Shown here: piece by piece, positions 9,636 through 22,300 of the stretch | Layout of the letters: the number at the start of each line of letters is the position of its first letter | Position numbering within the stretch: the first letter of the stretch is position 1 | Source of the DNA: Parasponia andersonii | Lineage: Eukaryota; Streptophyta; Magnoliopsida; Rosales; Cannabaceae | DNA: 64,000 bases | NCBI GenBank assembly: GCA_002914805.1 | Contig: JXTB01000132.1 | Coordinates: 123,899 to 187,898 of the forward strand | Direction of reading: 5' to 3' | Notes under the pieces: model-generated | The model's input: only the letters and a program-made list of their open reading frames with translations | Told to the model about the DNA's origin: nothing | Database searches by the model: none | Program-made: the position numbers and the translations under genes

Positions 9636-12588
9636 TAAGATAATGAAATCACCATTTTCATCAAACCTTCTGAAGTATGTGCAGTAGTCTGAACTAAGTC
9701 TGTAGTATTCAAGACTTATGATGAAGGAATCAAATCTCTTATATCAATACCTCGGCGCCTATTTGAGACCATACAGAGATTTTTTCAACCTGCAAACCAA
9801 GTTCTCCTTACCTGTTTTAACAAAATCTTCTAGTTGGAGCATATAAATTTCTTTTTCAAGTTCTCCATGAAGAAAAGTAGTTTTCACATCTAGCTGCTCT
9901 AGATGTAGGTCAAACTTAGCACACATCACCAAAATCATTCTAATTATTGTTAGTCGAACTATAGGTGAAAATATCTCGTTGAAGTCAATAACTTCTTTCT
10001 GAGCATATCCTTTTACCACAAATCTCGTACAATACCACTCTACTTGATCATTACTACCACGCTTGATCTTGTAGACTCATTTGTTGTCAATAGCTTTCCT
10101 TCCTTGTGGTAGCGAAACAAGATCCTATGTCTTGTTTTTGTGAAGGGTTTCAATCTCTTCTTGTATTACTGTCATCCATAGGGATACATCCGGGTATTTG
10201 GTAGCCTTATAAAAAGTTGTTGACTCTCCATCCTTTATTAGAAGACAGTATACAATATTGCTCTCACTGACATAATCCAAGTATCCTGTTAGTGATTTTC
10301 TCTCATGAGTTGATCGATGAATTTCAGAAGCATCTTCCTTGACTAGTTCTTCTACTTCATGCTCTAGTGTTGCCTCAGAAGAATTTAAATCTTCAGCATT
10401 CTTTTCTACTTGAACTATTGTAGTTTTTGGTCTGCTATCGTCTCTCTTCTCTTGGAGTTTATTCTCAGCAAATATTACATCTTTGTTGATGACAACCTTA
10501 TAGATAGTGGGATCCCATAAGCGATACCCTTTGACTCCATCAGCATATCTCAAGAATGCACACTTTCTGGACTTTGAATCTAATTTTGTGATTTCTTGAG
10601 TATTGTATATCACGTAAACAGGACTTCTAAATCTATGTAAGCAAGGGTAATCAGTTGGTTTACTGGTTTACATCTCTATTAGTGTCTTCAAATCAATCAC
10701 TGTTGATGGAGATTGATTGATCACATAACAGGCGGTTTTGACTGCTTCTGCCTAAAATGTCTTAGGTAGACCTACAGCTCTCAACATTGCTCTTGTTCTT
10801 TCTAATAAGGTTTTGTTCATCCGTTCTGTCACTCCATTTTGTTGAGGAGTGTACGCTGTTATAAACTATCTCTTGATACCTTCTTGTTGACAGAAGTTAT
10901 CAAATTCATTGCTTGTATATTCTCCTCTATTGTCCATCCTCAAACACTTGATCTTCTCTTTAGGTTCAAGCTCTATCCGCGCTTTGAATATTTTGAAGAC
11001 TAAAAACTCATCTTCCTTTATCTTGATAGGATACACCCAATATCTCCTGAAGTAATCATCAATAAAAGAAACAAAATATCTAGCTTCTCCTAAGGACATC
11101 ACCGGTGTTTTCCAAACATCAGAGTGAACCAAGTCTAGAACTTTCTTACTTCTAGAATTGGATGTACTAAATTTTAATCTATGCTGCTTGCTTGTGACAC
11201 AATGCTCACAAAAGGATAAAGCAACCTTTGTGAGACTAGGAAGTAACCTATATTCAGAGAGAATCTTCAAGCTTCATTCTGAGATATAGCCGAGCTTACA
11301 ATGCCACATCATCGTTGATTCTTCTCTAAAATTTGTTGAAGCAATTGTATTTCCTCTTCCATCAGTGTATCTCCTTTAAGTATGTACAGATTCATTGCGA
11401 TCTTCTCTGTCTTCATTACTACAAGTGCGCCCTTCATGATCTTTATAATCCTATTCTTAACACGAGTTTTGCAACTAAGGATATCTAATTGTCCCAAGGA
11501 CAAAATAGATTTTTCTTCAAGTCCTTCACATGCCGCACCTCTTGAATAGTACGAATAGTGTCATTGTACATCTTCATCTTGATAGTGCCAATCCTAGTGA
11601 TTTCTAAGGCATGATCGTTACCCATTAACACAGATCTTCCAGAGACAGGTTTATATGTGTGAAACCACTCTCTGTGAGAAGTCATGTGCCATGTTGCTCC
11701 CGAGTCTACTAACTAAATATCAATGAGTTGCCTTCTATCCTTAGTAACTGTTGCTGCTTCGCTATACAAGATTTTTCCATCATCTGAAGTACTTGCAATG
11801 TTCCCCTGAGCAATTGATGACTCGAGGCCCTTCCCTCTAGAATCCTCATTCTTCTTGAGTTGCCAACACTCCTTTTTGACGTGCCCATTTTTGTCACAAT
11901 GATAACACTTGACATTCTTCTTACTTCTTGACTTTAATCTACCATGACTCTGGCTTCCATTAGAGCTACATTCCGTTGATCTCCCTCTCATTATCAAAGC
12001 CTCTGTTTGTTGTAAACTTGCCAATCTATCTTCTTTATTCTTATGCCGATTTTCTTTTTTGAGAATAGCAGATGTAAGATTATTGAGAACTAGAGTTGTA
12101 GCATTGTTGGTCACATTTATGATGAGTTAATCATTCAAATTAGGTAGACTCTGAAGTAAGATTTCTACAAGTTCATTGTCCTCTATTTTATGCTCTATTG
12201 CTATGAGTTGAGAAAATAAAGTGTTGAGGGTGTTGATGTGGTCGATCATTATTGTTGATTCTGTCATCCAAAGGGTGTAAAGTCTTCTCTTCAAGAAAAT
12301 TTTATTATGCAGTGACTTGGCCTGATATAGCTTTGTAAGCGTATCCCATATCTCTTTAGTTGACTTCTTCTCTTTAATACTCGAAAAGACTCTATCTGTT
12401 AGCACCAAATGTAAGTTAGCGACAATATTGCTATCCATCTCGTCCCACCTTTTATCATCAGTAATCTCAGCAAGTCTTTCCTCAATTGCTACTAGGCAAT
12501 TATTTATTTTCAAGATTGCCTTTATCTTCATTTTCTACAGAGAGAAATTGTTCTCATTTAACTTCTCAATATCGAATTTCGCCACCAT
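9636..12588 (-). pseudogene. Copia copy B: Gag to first half of reverse transcriptase (minus strand)
   Basis: The start ATG is at 12588-12586. Gag (12588-12127) has a TAG where copy A has Trp. The zinc knuckle CYHCDKNGHVKKECW lies near 11909-11865. The protease and pre-integrase region spans 11690-11270. The integrase (11270 down to about 10800) shows CEHCVTSKQHRLKF and the DDE-type residues in LVHSDVW and FIDDYFRRYWVY. A linker spans 10613-10125. The RT first half (10019 down) has FNEIFSPIVRLTIIR, the QLDVKTTFLHGEL block with its first catalytic Asp, and SLYGLK. After SLYGLK a TAG interrupts the frame, but the sequence stays recognisable to DFIIL at 9636. In a hand alignment, Gag is about three quarters identical to copy A. 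Non-functional. Confidence 0.85.
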
Positions 12589-12706
12589 TTTTGTTCACCA
12601 CGATTTATTCAATTACCATTGTTTCATGTATATAAACAATACTATACATGTGAATAGTACCATATATGTGAATAGTATCGTATATATGAACAGTACTCTA
12701 ATCAAT

Positions 12707-12719
12707 GGCTCTGGTACTA
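12707..12719 (-). promoter_or_regulatory. Degenerate primer-binding site of copia copy B
   Basis: On the minus strand this reads TAGTACCAGAGCC, two changes from the intact site of copy A, and lies one base after the LTR end. It confirms the minus orientation and age of copy B. Confidence 0.75.
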
Positions 12720-12720
12720 C

Positions 12721-13280
12721 TGTTAGGAGATCGGTTTTACGGAAGTGACAATGCACAGCTAAAATACGAGTTGAGAAAATTTGGGTAAAACGTAAAAGAT
12801 AAGACACACAAAAAATTTAACGTGGTTCACCTAATTTAGGCTACATTCACAGACAAAGCTATGAAGAATTTCACTATGAAAAGGAGATTACAACTTACTT
12901 CTCTCTAAATATAAGGAGAAAACAAATAAACTTCTCTCTTTTGAAATAAGAGAAAACACTCTCTCTAAACAATTTAGGAGAAAATAAGTGGGACACCAAG
13001 AGGAATTCCTAGATTTGAATTCTCTCTTAGAAAGAAAGAAAATTTTAGAATGGGCTGCAAAATAAGTGATGAAGCCCTCTATATTTATAGAACTTAAAAG
13101 TGGTGTAAACATCACTTTTTACTATTACTATTACGGTTGCTCTCTTCACTATTGTTATTGCGACTGCTCTTTTTATTATTGCTATTACGGCTGCTCTTTT
13201 TACTATTGCTATTGTAGCTGCCATTTTCACTGTTTCTATTATAGCTGGTTGGTAAGCTGCAATTGTTGATTTATTCAACA
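12721..13280 (-). repeat. 5' LTR of Ty1-copia copy B (minus strand)
   Basis: On the minus strand it begins TGTTGAATAAATC at 13280 and ends CTCCTAACA at 12721. It shares its U3 minisatellite and TATA context with the LTR at 6942-7476. It carries a short insertion relative to that LTR. There is no matching five-base target duplication between the outer edges of the two LTRs (GTAAC versus CAGAC). Confidence 0.83.
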
Positions 13281-13567
13281 CAGACGCTTTCGTCGGGTTT
13301 GGGCCGAGGAAGCACATGAGGTTTAGGTCTTTGTATGAAATCTATAGCTTCACTATGCCTTTTTGATAAATGTATGTATGAAATCTTTCTATTGTAGCTG
13401 TCTTTTTCATTGTTCCTATTACGACTGGTTGGTAAGCTACAATTATTGATTTATTCAATACAGAAGGCTCTCAACGGGTTTGGGCTGAGAAAGCACATGA
13501 GGTTTAGGTCTTTGTATGAAATCTATAGCTTCACTATGCCTCTTTGATCTTTCTATTGTAAATTTAT
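13209..13567. repeat. 180-base tandem duplication: LTR tip plus flanking DNA
   Basis: Unit 1 (about 13209-13388) and unit 2 (about 13389-13567) share TTGGTAAGCT, TTTATTCAA, GGTTTGGGC, AAGCACATGAGGTTTAGG and CTTCACTATGCC at a constant offset of 180 bases. Each unit holds the outer 70 bases of the LTR plus about 110 bases of flanking DNA, so the duplication postdates the insertion. Confidence 0.8.
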
Positions 13568-15004
13568 GAATCCCAAAAAGAAGATAATTTGAGATTTATG
13601 TATATAGATGAATGTGTATAAATATAAGTATGTAGAACTTTCCAGTTGTTTTGGCTAACCTAAATTAATGCCACGCCAAGCAGAAGTCTTCCTCTGATTG
13701 GTTATTTTGTCTTTGTTTTGCTCTTATTTTGATCTTGATCGGAAAATTAGGTTTTTTATTTTTATTTTAATAAGCTTTTATACTATTATTATTATAAAGG
13801 GTGGGAATTTGAACTTAAACCTTACGTAACTTTTTTAATCTGAAAAAAAAAAAAAGTACAGAACAGAAAATTTTGTGAGAGTTTAGCATAATGTAAAGTG
13901 TGTTCTAGCTAAATATCAAGAGAAAAAGGGTATTTTAGCAAATTTGTAAATTTCAAAGTTTGGCGGTGATACGTTTAAACCTCCAATAGAATCAAGGTAA
14001 AAGGGATTATATTAATATGAAGATAAGAATGCTTAGAGAGCTTCGATATGGTGGAGAATATAGTGCGTAGGATTAGGATCGGAAATGGTACTGGTCTACT
14101 TTAAGAAGATACCAAAAATATTTTATATATACGTGGATAGTGAATGTTATTAATTAAACAATTAAATTTTATCTGAAATGTATGATACGACTGTAAAGAG
14201 ATTTTCAGAAAATTTTTGTTGGCAAAGAAAGAAATTGGGGAAGAAAGACGGTAGTGAGTTGTTTTAAGTGGAAATTTGTATAGTTTCCTTCGATGGAATT
14301 AATTTATAGTGGGAAAGTAAATGGCATGGATAAAAGTGTTTTAGACCCATTATACATATTTTTCTACTCATGATCACTAGTTGAACAGATTAGCCAATTT
14401 TTTTTTTCTTTTTTGATATCTCTTTTTGTTTTCTAATCAACCAAACAACTTGAGAGATGACACTTTTACTAAACTTCTTTCTCCGTTAATTCTCTTATTC
14501 CTCCTTGTTTTCTTTTGCTCTTCCTAAAGATAGTTTACGTGTTACTTCTAACAAAGCTTAACATAAATGTTAAATTTTTAGCATGTGTGTAAGTAGAGTT
14601 CTTAGATCTTGAAACGAAACTTCTATGGTAATGGACAGTCACACCAATTGATAATGTGCATCTCTTGAAACGCTTTGCTTATTCATTTCATAACGACACT
14701 ATCAAATAATATGCAAACCCGATAACTAAAAAACATTCACTACGAATAGTGTTGTGTTTTTTCGGTCTATCCTACAATAAAGAATAAAGCTTTTTATCCC
14801 AAGCGAGATAATTTCACGAGCCTCACGAGCTGATATGGTTTTTCTTTAAGAGTAGGACCCACAAATAAAAGTCATTAATCACTTGAAAAAAAGCTTATAT
14901 TACCTATCACAAAAGGCCACATATCCGTGCTAAGAATCTGAACGGGTTAAATAGCACTGCTCTAGAATAAATCCTTAAATCAAGGAGAAAAGGACACAGG
15001 GAGG
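13568..15004. other. Intergenic, AT-rich, no gene seen
   Basis: No open frame with recognisable coding character and no repeat that I can name. It contains short poly-A and poly-T runs and scattered low-complexity sequence. Confidence 0.5.
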
Positions 15005-15490
15005 ATTGACTTGGGCTAAAATGATCATTTTGTAAGATTTTTTGAAAATAAAATTTTTAGGAGCGTCAAAGACGTCCTAATTCATGGTCAATATCTTTTT
15101 GATCACGTAAAAACTATTATTTATAATATTTTTAGGAGTTTTTCATAATCAAGAAATTATTTACCATAGTTCAAGATTTTTTTGATATTTCTAAAAATGT
15201 TATTTTTAAGAAAATATAAAAAAAAAAATTCATTTTGATCCAAATTAAGAAAGTAAGTAAGACTAATTTGAACCAAAATGACTTTTTTTATATTTTTTTT
15301 TCTAAAAATAACATTTTTAAGAGTGTCAATAATTTCTTAATCATAGATAAAATATTTCTTAATTCTGAAAAAAATATTATTTATGACTTTTTCATAATCA
15401 AGAAGTTCTAGACCACATCTTTTTGACACTCCTAAAATTGTCATTTAAAAAAAACATAAAAAAGTCATTTGAAGCGGTTAGTTTCTCATA
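15005..15490. mobile_element. Foldback / MITE-like inverted repeat
   Basis: The two halves are imperfect inverted complements centred near 15255. The left arm word AAAAATGTTATTTTTA followed by TCATTTTGATCCAAATTA is answered on the right by TAATTTGAACCAAAATGA and TAAAAATAACATTTTT. Further out, TCATAATCAAGAA and GACGCTCC-like words also pair. Arms are about 230 bases. It contains no coding sequence. The outer ends are not sharp and no target duplication is clear. Confidence 0.65.
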
Positions 15491-16300
15491 TCTAAATGCA
15501 GCTGAACTCAACTCACGTCTATACCATATAAGACCCATTCCGCTTGTACTTTTCGAAAGCAAGATCCTTGACTGTTAATTTGGATAATAGTTTGGTAATT
15601 GACCAAATTCTGAATTCTTAAGCGGTCAAGAGGTCAAAGCCAGATTTTTATTTCATAGGCTGCCTCTAATGCAACAAATAATTCTTCCTCTGTCAAGGTC
15701 ATAATACGTCTAACATTATTGGCTTAGGCTGCTCAAGCCTCTTCAGTCCCATTACCATAATCCATTATGATCTTGTTACTGCATTCTTTTTTCCTTCTCT
15801 TTTTTTTTTTTTTTTCAGGCATGATATACAGGCCGTATAAATCAAAACTAGAGAGGCCTTTAGCCAAAAAATTAAATGAGAAATGGAAGAGTCCGGATCT
15901 TGTACACCCCTTTAGTGGAAATGCTTATATTCCTTTTTTGAGGATACATGAGCTGGTGCAGTTATGGAACATCGTGTTAATGTACTAGCTACTTTTACTT
16001 TTGGTTAATGCTGAAACTTTCATTTATAGCCCAAACAAATAAATAAAACAAAAACAAAGGAAAAGAAAAAGTCAAACTATTAAAACAATAGGAACCAATT
16101 AAATCACTTCCAGGATTTTACATAAGATATGATAAAATAACAGTATCAAGTAAAAGATGCTAAATATATACCACAAAGTCTTCAAACTAAAGAAAATCCA
16201 ACATGTAACAATTTTCAAAGCATAAACTCTTCCCAGCTAATAAACTAATTCGCCGGTTTGGAAATACAGCACCAATAGCTCCAGTCTTAAAATCTCCCAG
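15491..16300. other. Downstream flank of CSN8; no supported gene
   Basis: A pyrimidine run at about 15793-15818 ends in CAG and is followed by a 56-codon open stretch (to 15988) whose product I do not recognise. The 3' untranslated region of CSN8 (minus strand) probably occupies the part just below 16300. Confidence 0.4.
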
Positions 16301-19300
16301 TCAATGCTCTAGGTAGAGAACATATTCCGTTAAGTTCTGCAATTTACTGGGGTTTAGTTTCTGCTCTTTCACAATTTGCTGCTTCTTCACATTAAGCATT
16401 TGGGAAGCGGGATCCAAAATCCAACTTTGTTGTATTACATCTGCATTAACGGTCAAATTATCTTTAGCCACATTCCAATGAAAAAAGAAAGTTGAACATA
16501 ATGCAGATTGCAGATTGCAGACCGCTAGTTCTAAACCAAGGCCAAGTTCCATTCCATCCATAAACCTAATAGGATAGAAGCCACTTTTGGGATATGAAAA
16601 AGCAGTGTCTCACTCGAGTAAGGGCAGTCATCCAAAAGAACAGCATTCTCTGCCGCTTAGGAAAATATTAAAGGAGCAGAAATAAAGAAAAACCACCATG
16701 GCTACTTCATAACCTAAGATTTTGTTTCTAGTGTCAAAATATTACTTATACAAAACTAAGAAGAGTTAACAGGCTGAGTAGCCTCCAATACGATTCACGT
16801 ATGCTTGGAGGAAGAATTGTCGTGATGTTAGCAAGTGACATGGGCTGCCGAGGTGGAAATTGGTCAGTTGCTGAGTCATGACCTGATGGGGTATTGATTG
16901 CTCTTGGGTAGGAATTTGTTAGGGATGTTGAGTTTGTTACGGCTGTTAGGGGACTATGAAAACAAATAGAGGTTATGGTATGAGTACTGTGAGAAGAGAG
17001 CTCTGTTCTTCGGGAGAAAACCAGGTTCTCAAACTCCTGGCTAAGCATTGTAATTACTTTCTATTTCTTTAATTCAATAAGACCACATCCTGTTCCTCTT
17101 AATTCTCTATTTCTTTACCTGTTGGGGTGGTCTGCTCTATCACAGACCAACAGGTATTCATATGAATTCAACTCGCATGTTTAATAAACAGTAATGTACA
17201 CACATTTCCATATTTTTCCAAAGGCTGCATTGGTGGATTATTCAAATGGGTGACATAGGATATGATGATTTTTTATTTTGATCTTCTTTTAATTCAACGA
17301 GCAGTATGGTTGGATCATCTAGGCCTCCAATAGCCACTACAGTAAAATAAACAACGTTTGTATATTATTTTTTGATTTAAAGTTATGCAGCCATGAACCA
17401 CTGGAAGCACAACCAGAGAGAGTACAGTTTATGATAATCACAACAGGTAAGACTAGAAGTAACAATGGCTAAGTTACCTAGTCATAGATATAGTAAATTC
17501 TCTCTTCTTTTGCAAAAACTTGCCCAATCAAGTTTCTTTTTTGTACTTCTTAAATGTGTATCAATAAAAAATTAGTAACCCAGAAAGCATTAGGCTAAAG
17601 ACATTAATAGAATCATTCCGGAAACTGGCGGGCTTCTATTCCTGCAAATACAAACAAGAAAAGCGAGACTTACAATTTGTCGCATTCTCCCCATTCATTC
17701 CTAGAAATAAAGCAGTGTCTTGGATGCTCATTGTAGAATAGGCCAACTGCAGCAACTGAAACATTTTTCTCGTGTAAAGCTCTGCAAAAAGTTCAGATGA
17801 CAACTAATGAATAATCAGCAGAAAACGGAAAAAGAAAAGTAATAAATAAACAATTGTCACACTACAGCTTCCCACAAACACTACTTTCGGAAAACCTTGC
17901 CAATAAAAGATTGAAGTTTTTTTTTTATGTTCAGGAGAAACAGGACATAGCAGGATCAGAATTTAGCACGGCAATTAGAAAAGAGGTGCAAACATAAGTA
18001 AATGTAAACCTAGCAATGGATAACATAAAAGAATACTCACAAGATTGGGTACTCCAATGAAATGGTATAAACAAGCAAAATAGGAATAATTTTAGCATTG
18101 ATTAGTCGAGAAGTCTGATAAGGTGCTCAAACTACCACAGACAGCAATAACTATTCGCTGAGGTGGCTGAAAGTCTAATATAACTAATTCCAGCCAAGTT
18201 ATTAAACATGATATGAGAAAATTGCACTTGACCTATATATGTCATTATTCTAATATTTCTGCTCATTGTCTCCATAATAGCTCTCTAAGTTAAAAATCTT
18301 GGATTACACAACTTGTCTACAGTATAGCATGCAATAATATAGCTTTTGCAAAATCTACCATACCTCATTTTGGTGAAATATTTCTCATTCTAAATCACCC
18401 CAAAAAAAAAGGCAAGAATTTCCATTTCTCTATCCAGTTCATAATCATCTTAACTATTTCACTCATTAAAGTTGCAGGTATCCAAAATCTTTCCTTTTGC
18501 TCTAGCACCAGGAAGCCAAGAAATGTCCAGGTCTAATACCTATTCTCCTCTAAGAATGTCATAGAGGCCAGCTAATAACAGTCAGGTTGAGGAGACGAGA
18601 TTTTGCTTTATCGGAGATGTAAGGACTACACAGCAGTAGTATATTCTACTTCGACAGATCAAATGAGACAGCATTCTGGAAATGCTTTGCACTCATTAGA
18701 ATTAACCATCATGTAATCCAACTATAAGGAATGAGATACAGAACTCAGGTCATAATCCATAACATTTGGATAATAATGTCATTTAAGGGTTGTTCTACAG
18801 ATTGTAGAGTTCAGAGGAAGACCCAGTTTCAAACTCAGGTTCTCAAAGTGAGTTTTGAGGATTTTTGGAATATCTAAAAAAACTTAGGGTTTACTATCTT
18901 AATCTAGGTTGTGTTTTTTTTCAATTATTTCCTATTTCAGAATGGAGAAGCTACGTTTAAACGGGCCTAACTGTACAAACCACAGTTTTAGAATATTGGA
19001 ATTATCAAATATTGCAGTATTTCTCTGCCCCTATGATTCCCTTTTCTCTCCTACCATTCTAGTTCCCCATGTTCTCCTATTTCCTCGCTCTCTCTATAAC
19101 CTCTAGATTCTATACTCTCTCTATGGATCCTATATCAGGGTGCCCCACTAAGACTCCCGCATTACTTAAAGAAAATGAACAGTTATGTGCCCAAAAACAG
19201 GAGCTTCAATTTTTACTCTCAGTATCTGATAACTCCGAAACATAGCAGTAGGCACAAACACAGAGTCTTCAAGAGGTTAAAAGCAACCAACGTATATTAA

Positions 19301-22300
19301 AGCAGACATTATTACTATTATAAAATTGAAGTACATATTTTTGTTACTTGAGGAGTGCCATATCCATCCTAAATATCAGACATGGTAATAATATTATAAA
19401 GCATAGTCGAGTTTATAAGCTAAACAGTGAGACAAGTCACAAGAGAGTGGAATTAACACCCCCTTGTTACTTACTATGCAACCCCAAATATCTTTAGTAT
19501 CTATTAACCATATCTTCACTGATGAGAGAAAATAATACATTTGATAAGTCCAATTCCCTATGACAAAATAATTTTTTTTAATTTTTTTTTTTATAAAGCA
19601 GACACATGAAACAAGACCAGCAAGGTTGTAACATATGAAGCATCATACTGATTAAGGATACGAATTCATCAATATGAAAACAATAAAAAGATTTTCAATA
19701 TTAACTATGAAGTGTCTCCATGTCCTCTATAGTCTGTAGCCTCCTAAGTTCCTGAGAATCTTCATCAAATAGACAAATCTATAGGACACTTTTTCTAGGG
19801 TTACAAACTGCTCAAATACGTAAAACCATAGCTTTCTCGTCTCAAATATTTCTATAATACTTTATTCTAAGCAAAACACAACTAATCAAAAATTTCTAAA
19901 CACCTAAACAAAAAGTTGAATTTTTCGCTCCTAGGTGCAGCACCAATGAGAACCTTGCAAGAATATATACATATGTATATATAGTGTAATGCATATATAT
20001 ACACATATATACATAATGAGCCTCTCATACAATCATACATAATATACAAACACTGAAAAACAGGTGCAAAACCCTCGGTCAGAAAACCAAATGTCAAAAT
20101 ACTTATATACAATCGTAGTCAGAAAATCAACGCTCCTACAAACTCTAATATCGGTAGTATCGTCTGCAACATAAGAACACACATGAGTATGAAACTCAAT
20201 AAACAATATATCCAGATACAGAATGTGTATAACAAAGAACAGATATTCATTTGATAGGGATTCTTGAATATATTGTATTGTATGATAAGACGCCACACCT
20301 TATTCACCAATACTCACCAGACAATATCACATATAAATCTCTAATGTTCTCTGTGTACTATAGAGGTCCTCCCCATTCCACTATCCACGTGTTCCCGAAG
20401 GAACTAGAATATTCTCAAAAGAACCACAGTGCCCTAAAGGAACCATATCACACATTTGGGCACTAGACTGCCACACCCTAATATGTTTATGTCTCATGCA
20501 TAGCAGAATGATAAATACATATACGCATTTAATCAAAAGATTCTATATGTACAAATAATTTCTTAAATTGTAGGCGTAACATTATTTACCAAGTTTCCAA
20601 ACTTTAGTGTCTTTCACTCAAGCTATAATTGATGTGTTCCTAACATTATACCATTCCCCAAACTGCTATCAAAGTTCCCCTGAAACGATAAGAATGTTGC
20701 TGAAGGAACCACGTCACAAATTTGGACACTAGCCTGCCACATCTTATTCACTAATAATCGTCAGGCAATATCATACATAAATCTCAAATGCCCTCTATGT
20801 ATTGCAGTGGTCCTCTCCATACTACTATCCAAGTGTTCCCAAAAGAACCAGAATTATCCGATGCAGCAACCGCATGGTTATCAAATGTAGCCACCACCAA
20901 CGTGCCCAATGTAGGTGCTACCACCACCGTTGTCCGATGGCGCATATCAAGGTAGTGGCACCGCAATGGAGGCCGGCTGAGCGGCCTCCACTCAGGGAAA
21001 TGCTAAACCCTTTGTGTTATTAATCGTGTGATGCATTGAGGACAATGCACAGCCTTGTCTTACCATGCTTTATCTTGCAAACTTTATCTTGTTTTTCCTT
21101 ATTTTTAGTTTTTAGTTTGTTATTTTCTTTTGTTTTGCCTTTTTGAAGTTTGTAGTAGTTTGCGGCACTACGGTGCCATTTTCTAATGATGTGGCGCCAA
21201 AACAAAGTGCAAAGATGAGCTAGGGCTGGCGATGCGGCACCACTTATTGGCGTTACAACGCCAACTTGCTAATCCTATGCCTCTTTTTGAGGTATTTTGG
21301 CATCGTGGTTGTTGCCCTGCTCCGTTGCAATGCCAATTTTCATCAATTTTGTCCTCTTTTAAACTCCTTTTTAGTTCCAATTTCAATCCGCTCATAACCA
21401 AAGCTCCAAACCTGAAAATAGAATAAAACTCTCCATAAACACATAAAAACTACTCAAAAACGAACAATCAACAAGCTTGAAAAGGCAGAAAAGATAAGTG
21501 TAAAATACACTGATTAGTCGTCGAACGAGCCATATCAAATATTTGGGCACTGACCCACCACACCTTTCACCAATACTTGTCAAGCAATATCAAATATACA
21601 TCGCAAATGAGACCCTATGTGCACTACAGAGATCCTCTGCATACTACTATCCGAGTGTTCCCGAAAGAACCAGAGTATACTCGAAAGGATCACATCACAT
21701 ATTTGGGTCCTAGCCTGTCGCACCTTTTCACGACGTGTTTATGTCTCATGCATAGCAGAATAATAGATACACATACACATAATTAAAAAATTCTACATAT
21801 ACAGATAATTTCCTATATTGTAGATGTAACGTTACTTACCCAGTTTTCATGGTTTTTTGTGTCTAATAGTGAAATGCTTTTCGCTCAAGGTACAACTAAT
21901 GTGTTCCGAACATTATGTCATTCACTTCTTTTGATTAAAAAAAATGGATGAAGTGAAAAATTTAATTGATGAAAAGGTACTAATTTCTTATGTAGTTTCA
22001 GGTAAGAGATTTTCGAACACCAATTAAGAGATTTTCAAACACCAACTTGTGGCAATAAAGAAGCAAAGCTTATCCTAACCAATAAAAGTCTAAAAAATAA
22101 GAAGTACAAGTTCTCATGTATACTTATGAACAAAATTACTTTTTGTAAACACTTTCCCATGTATAATGTGTAACCGACATATACATAGATAAATAATATC
22201 GATGTACTAACATTATTCTAAAAAAAAATAGTCCAATTGATAATAGTTCAAGTAGCATAGACCACAAAGACAATGAGCGTACTTCACAAAACGATGCAAG

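Noticed and set aside
6937..13285. A single target-site duplication around the whole inverted copia structure
   Set aside because: The flanking five bases differ (GTAAC versus CAGAC), so it was not one simple insertion.
15767..15988. Open frame after a pyrimidine tract and CAG, possibly an exon
   Set aside because: No recognisable family, no partner exon and no clear downstream donor.
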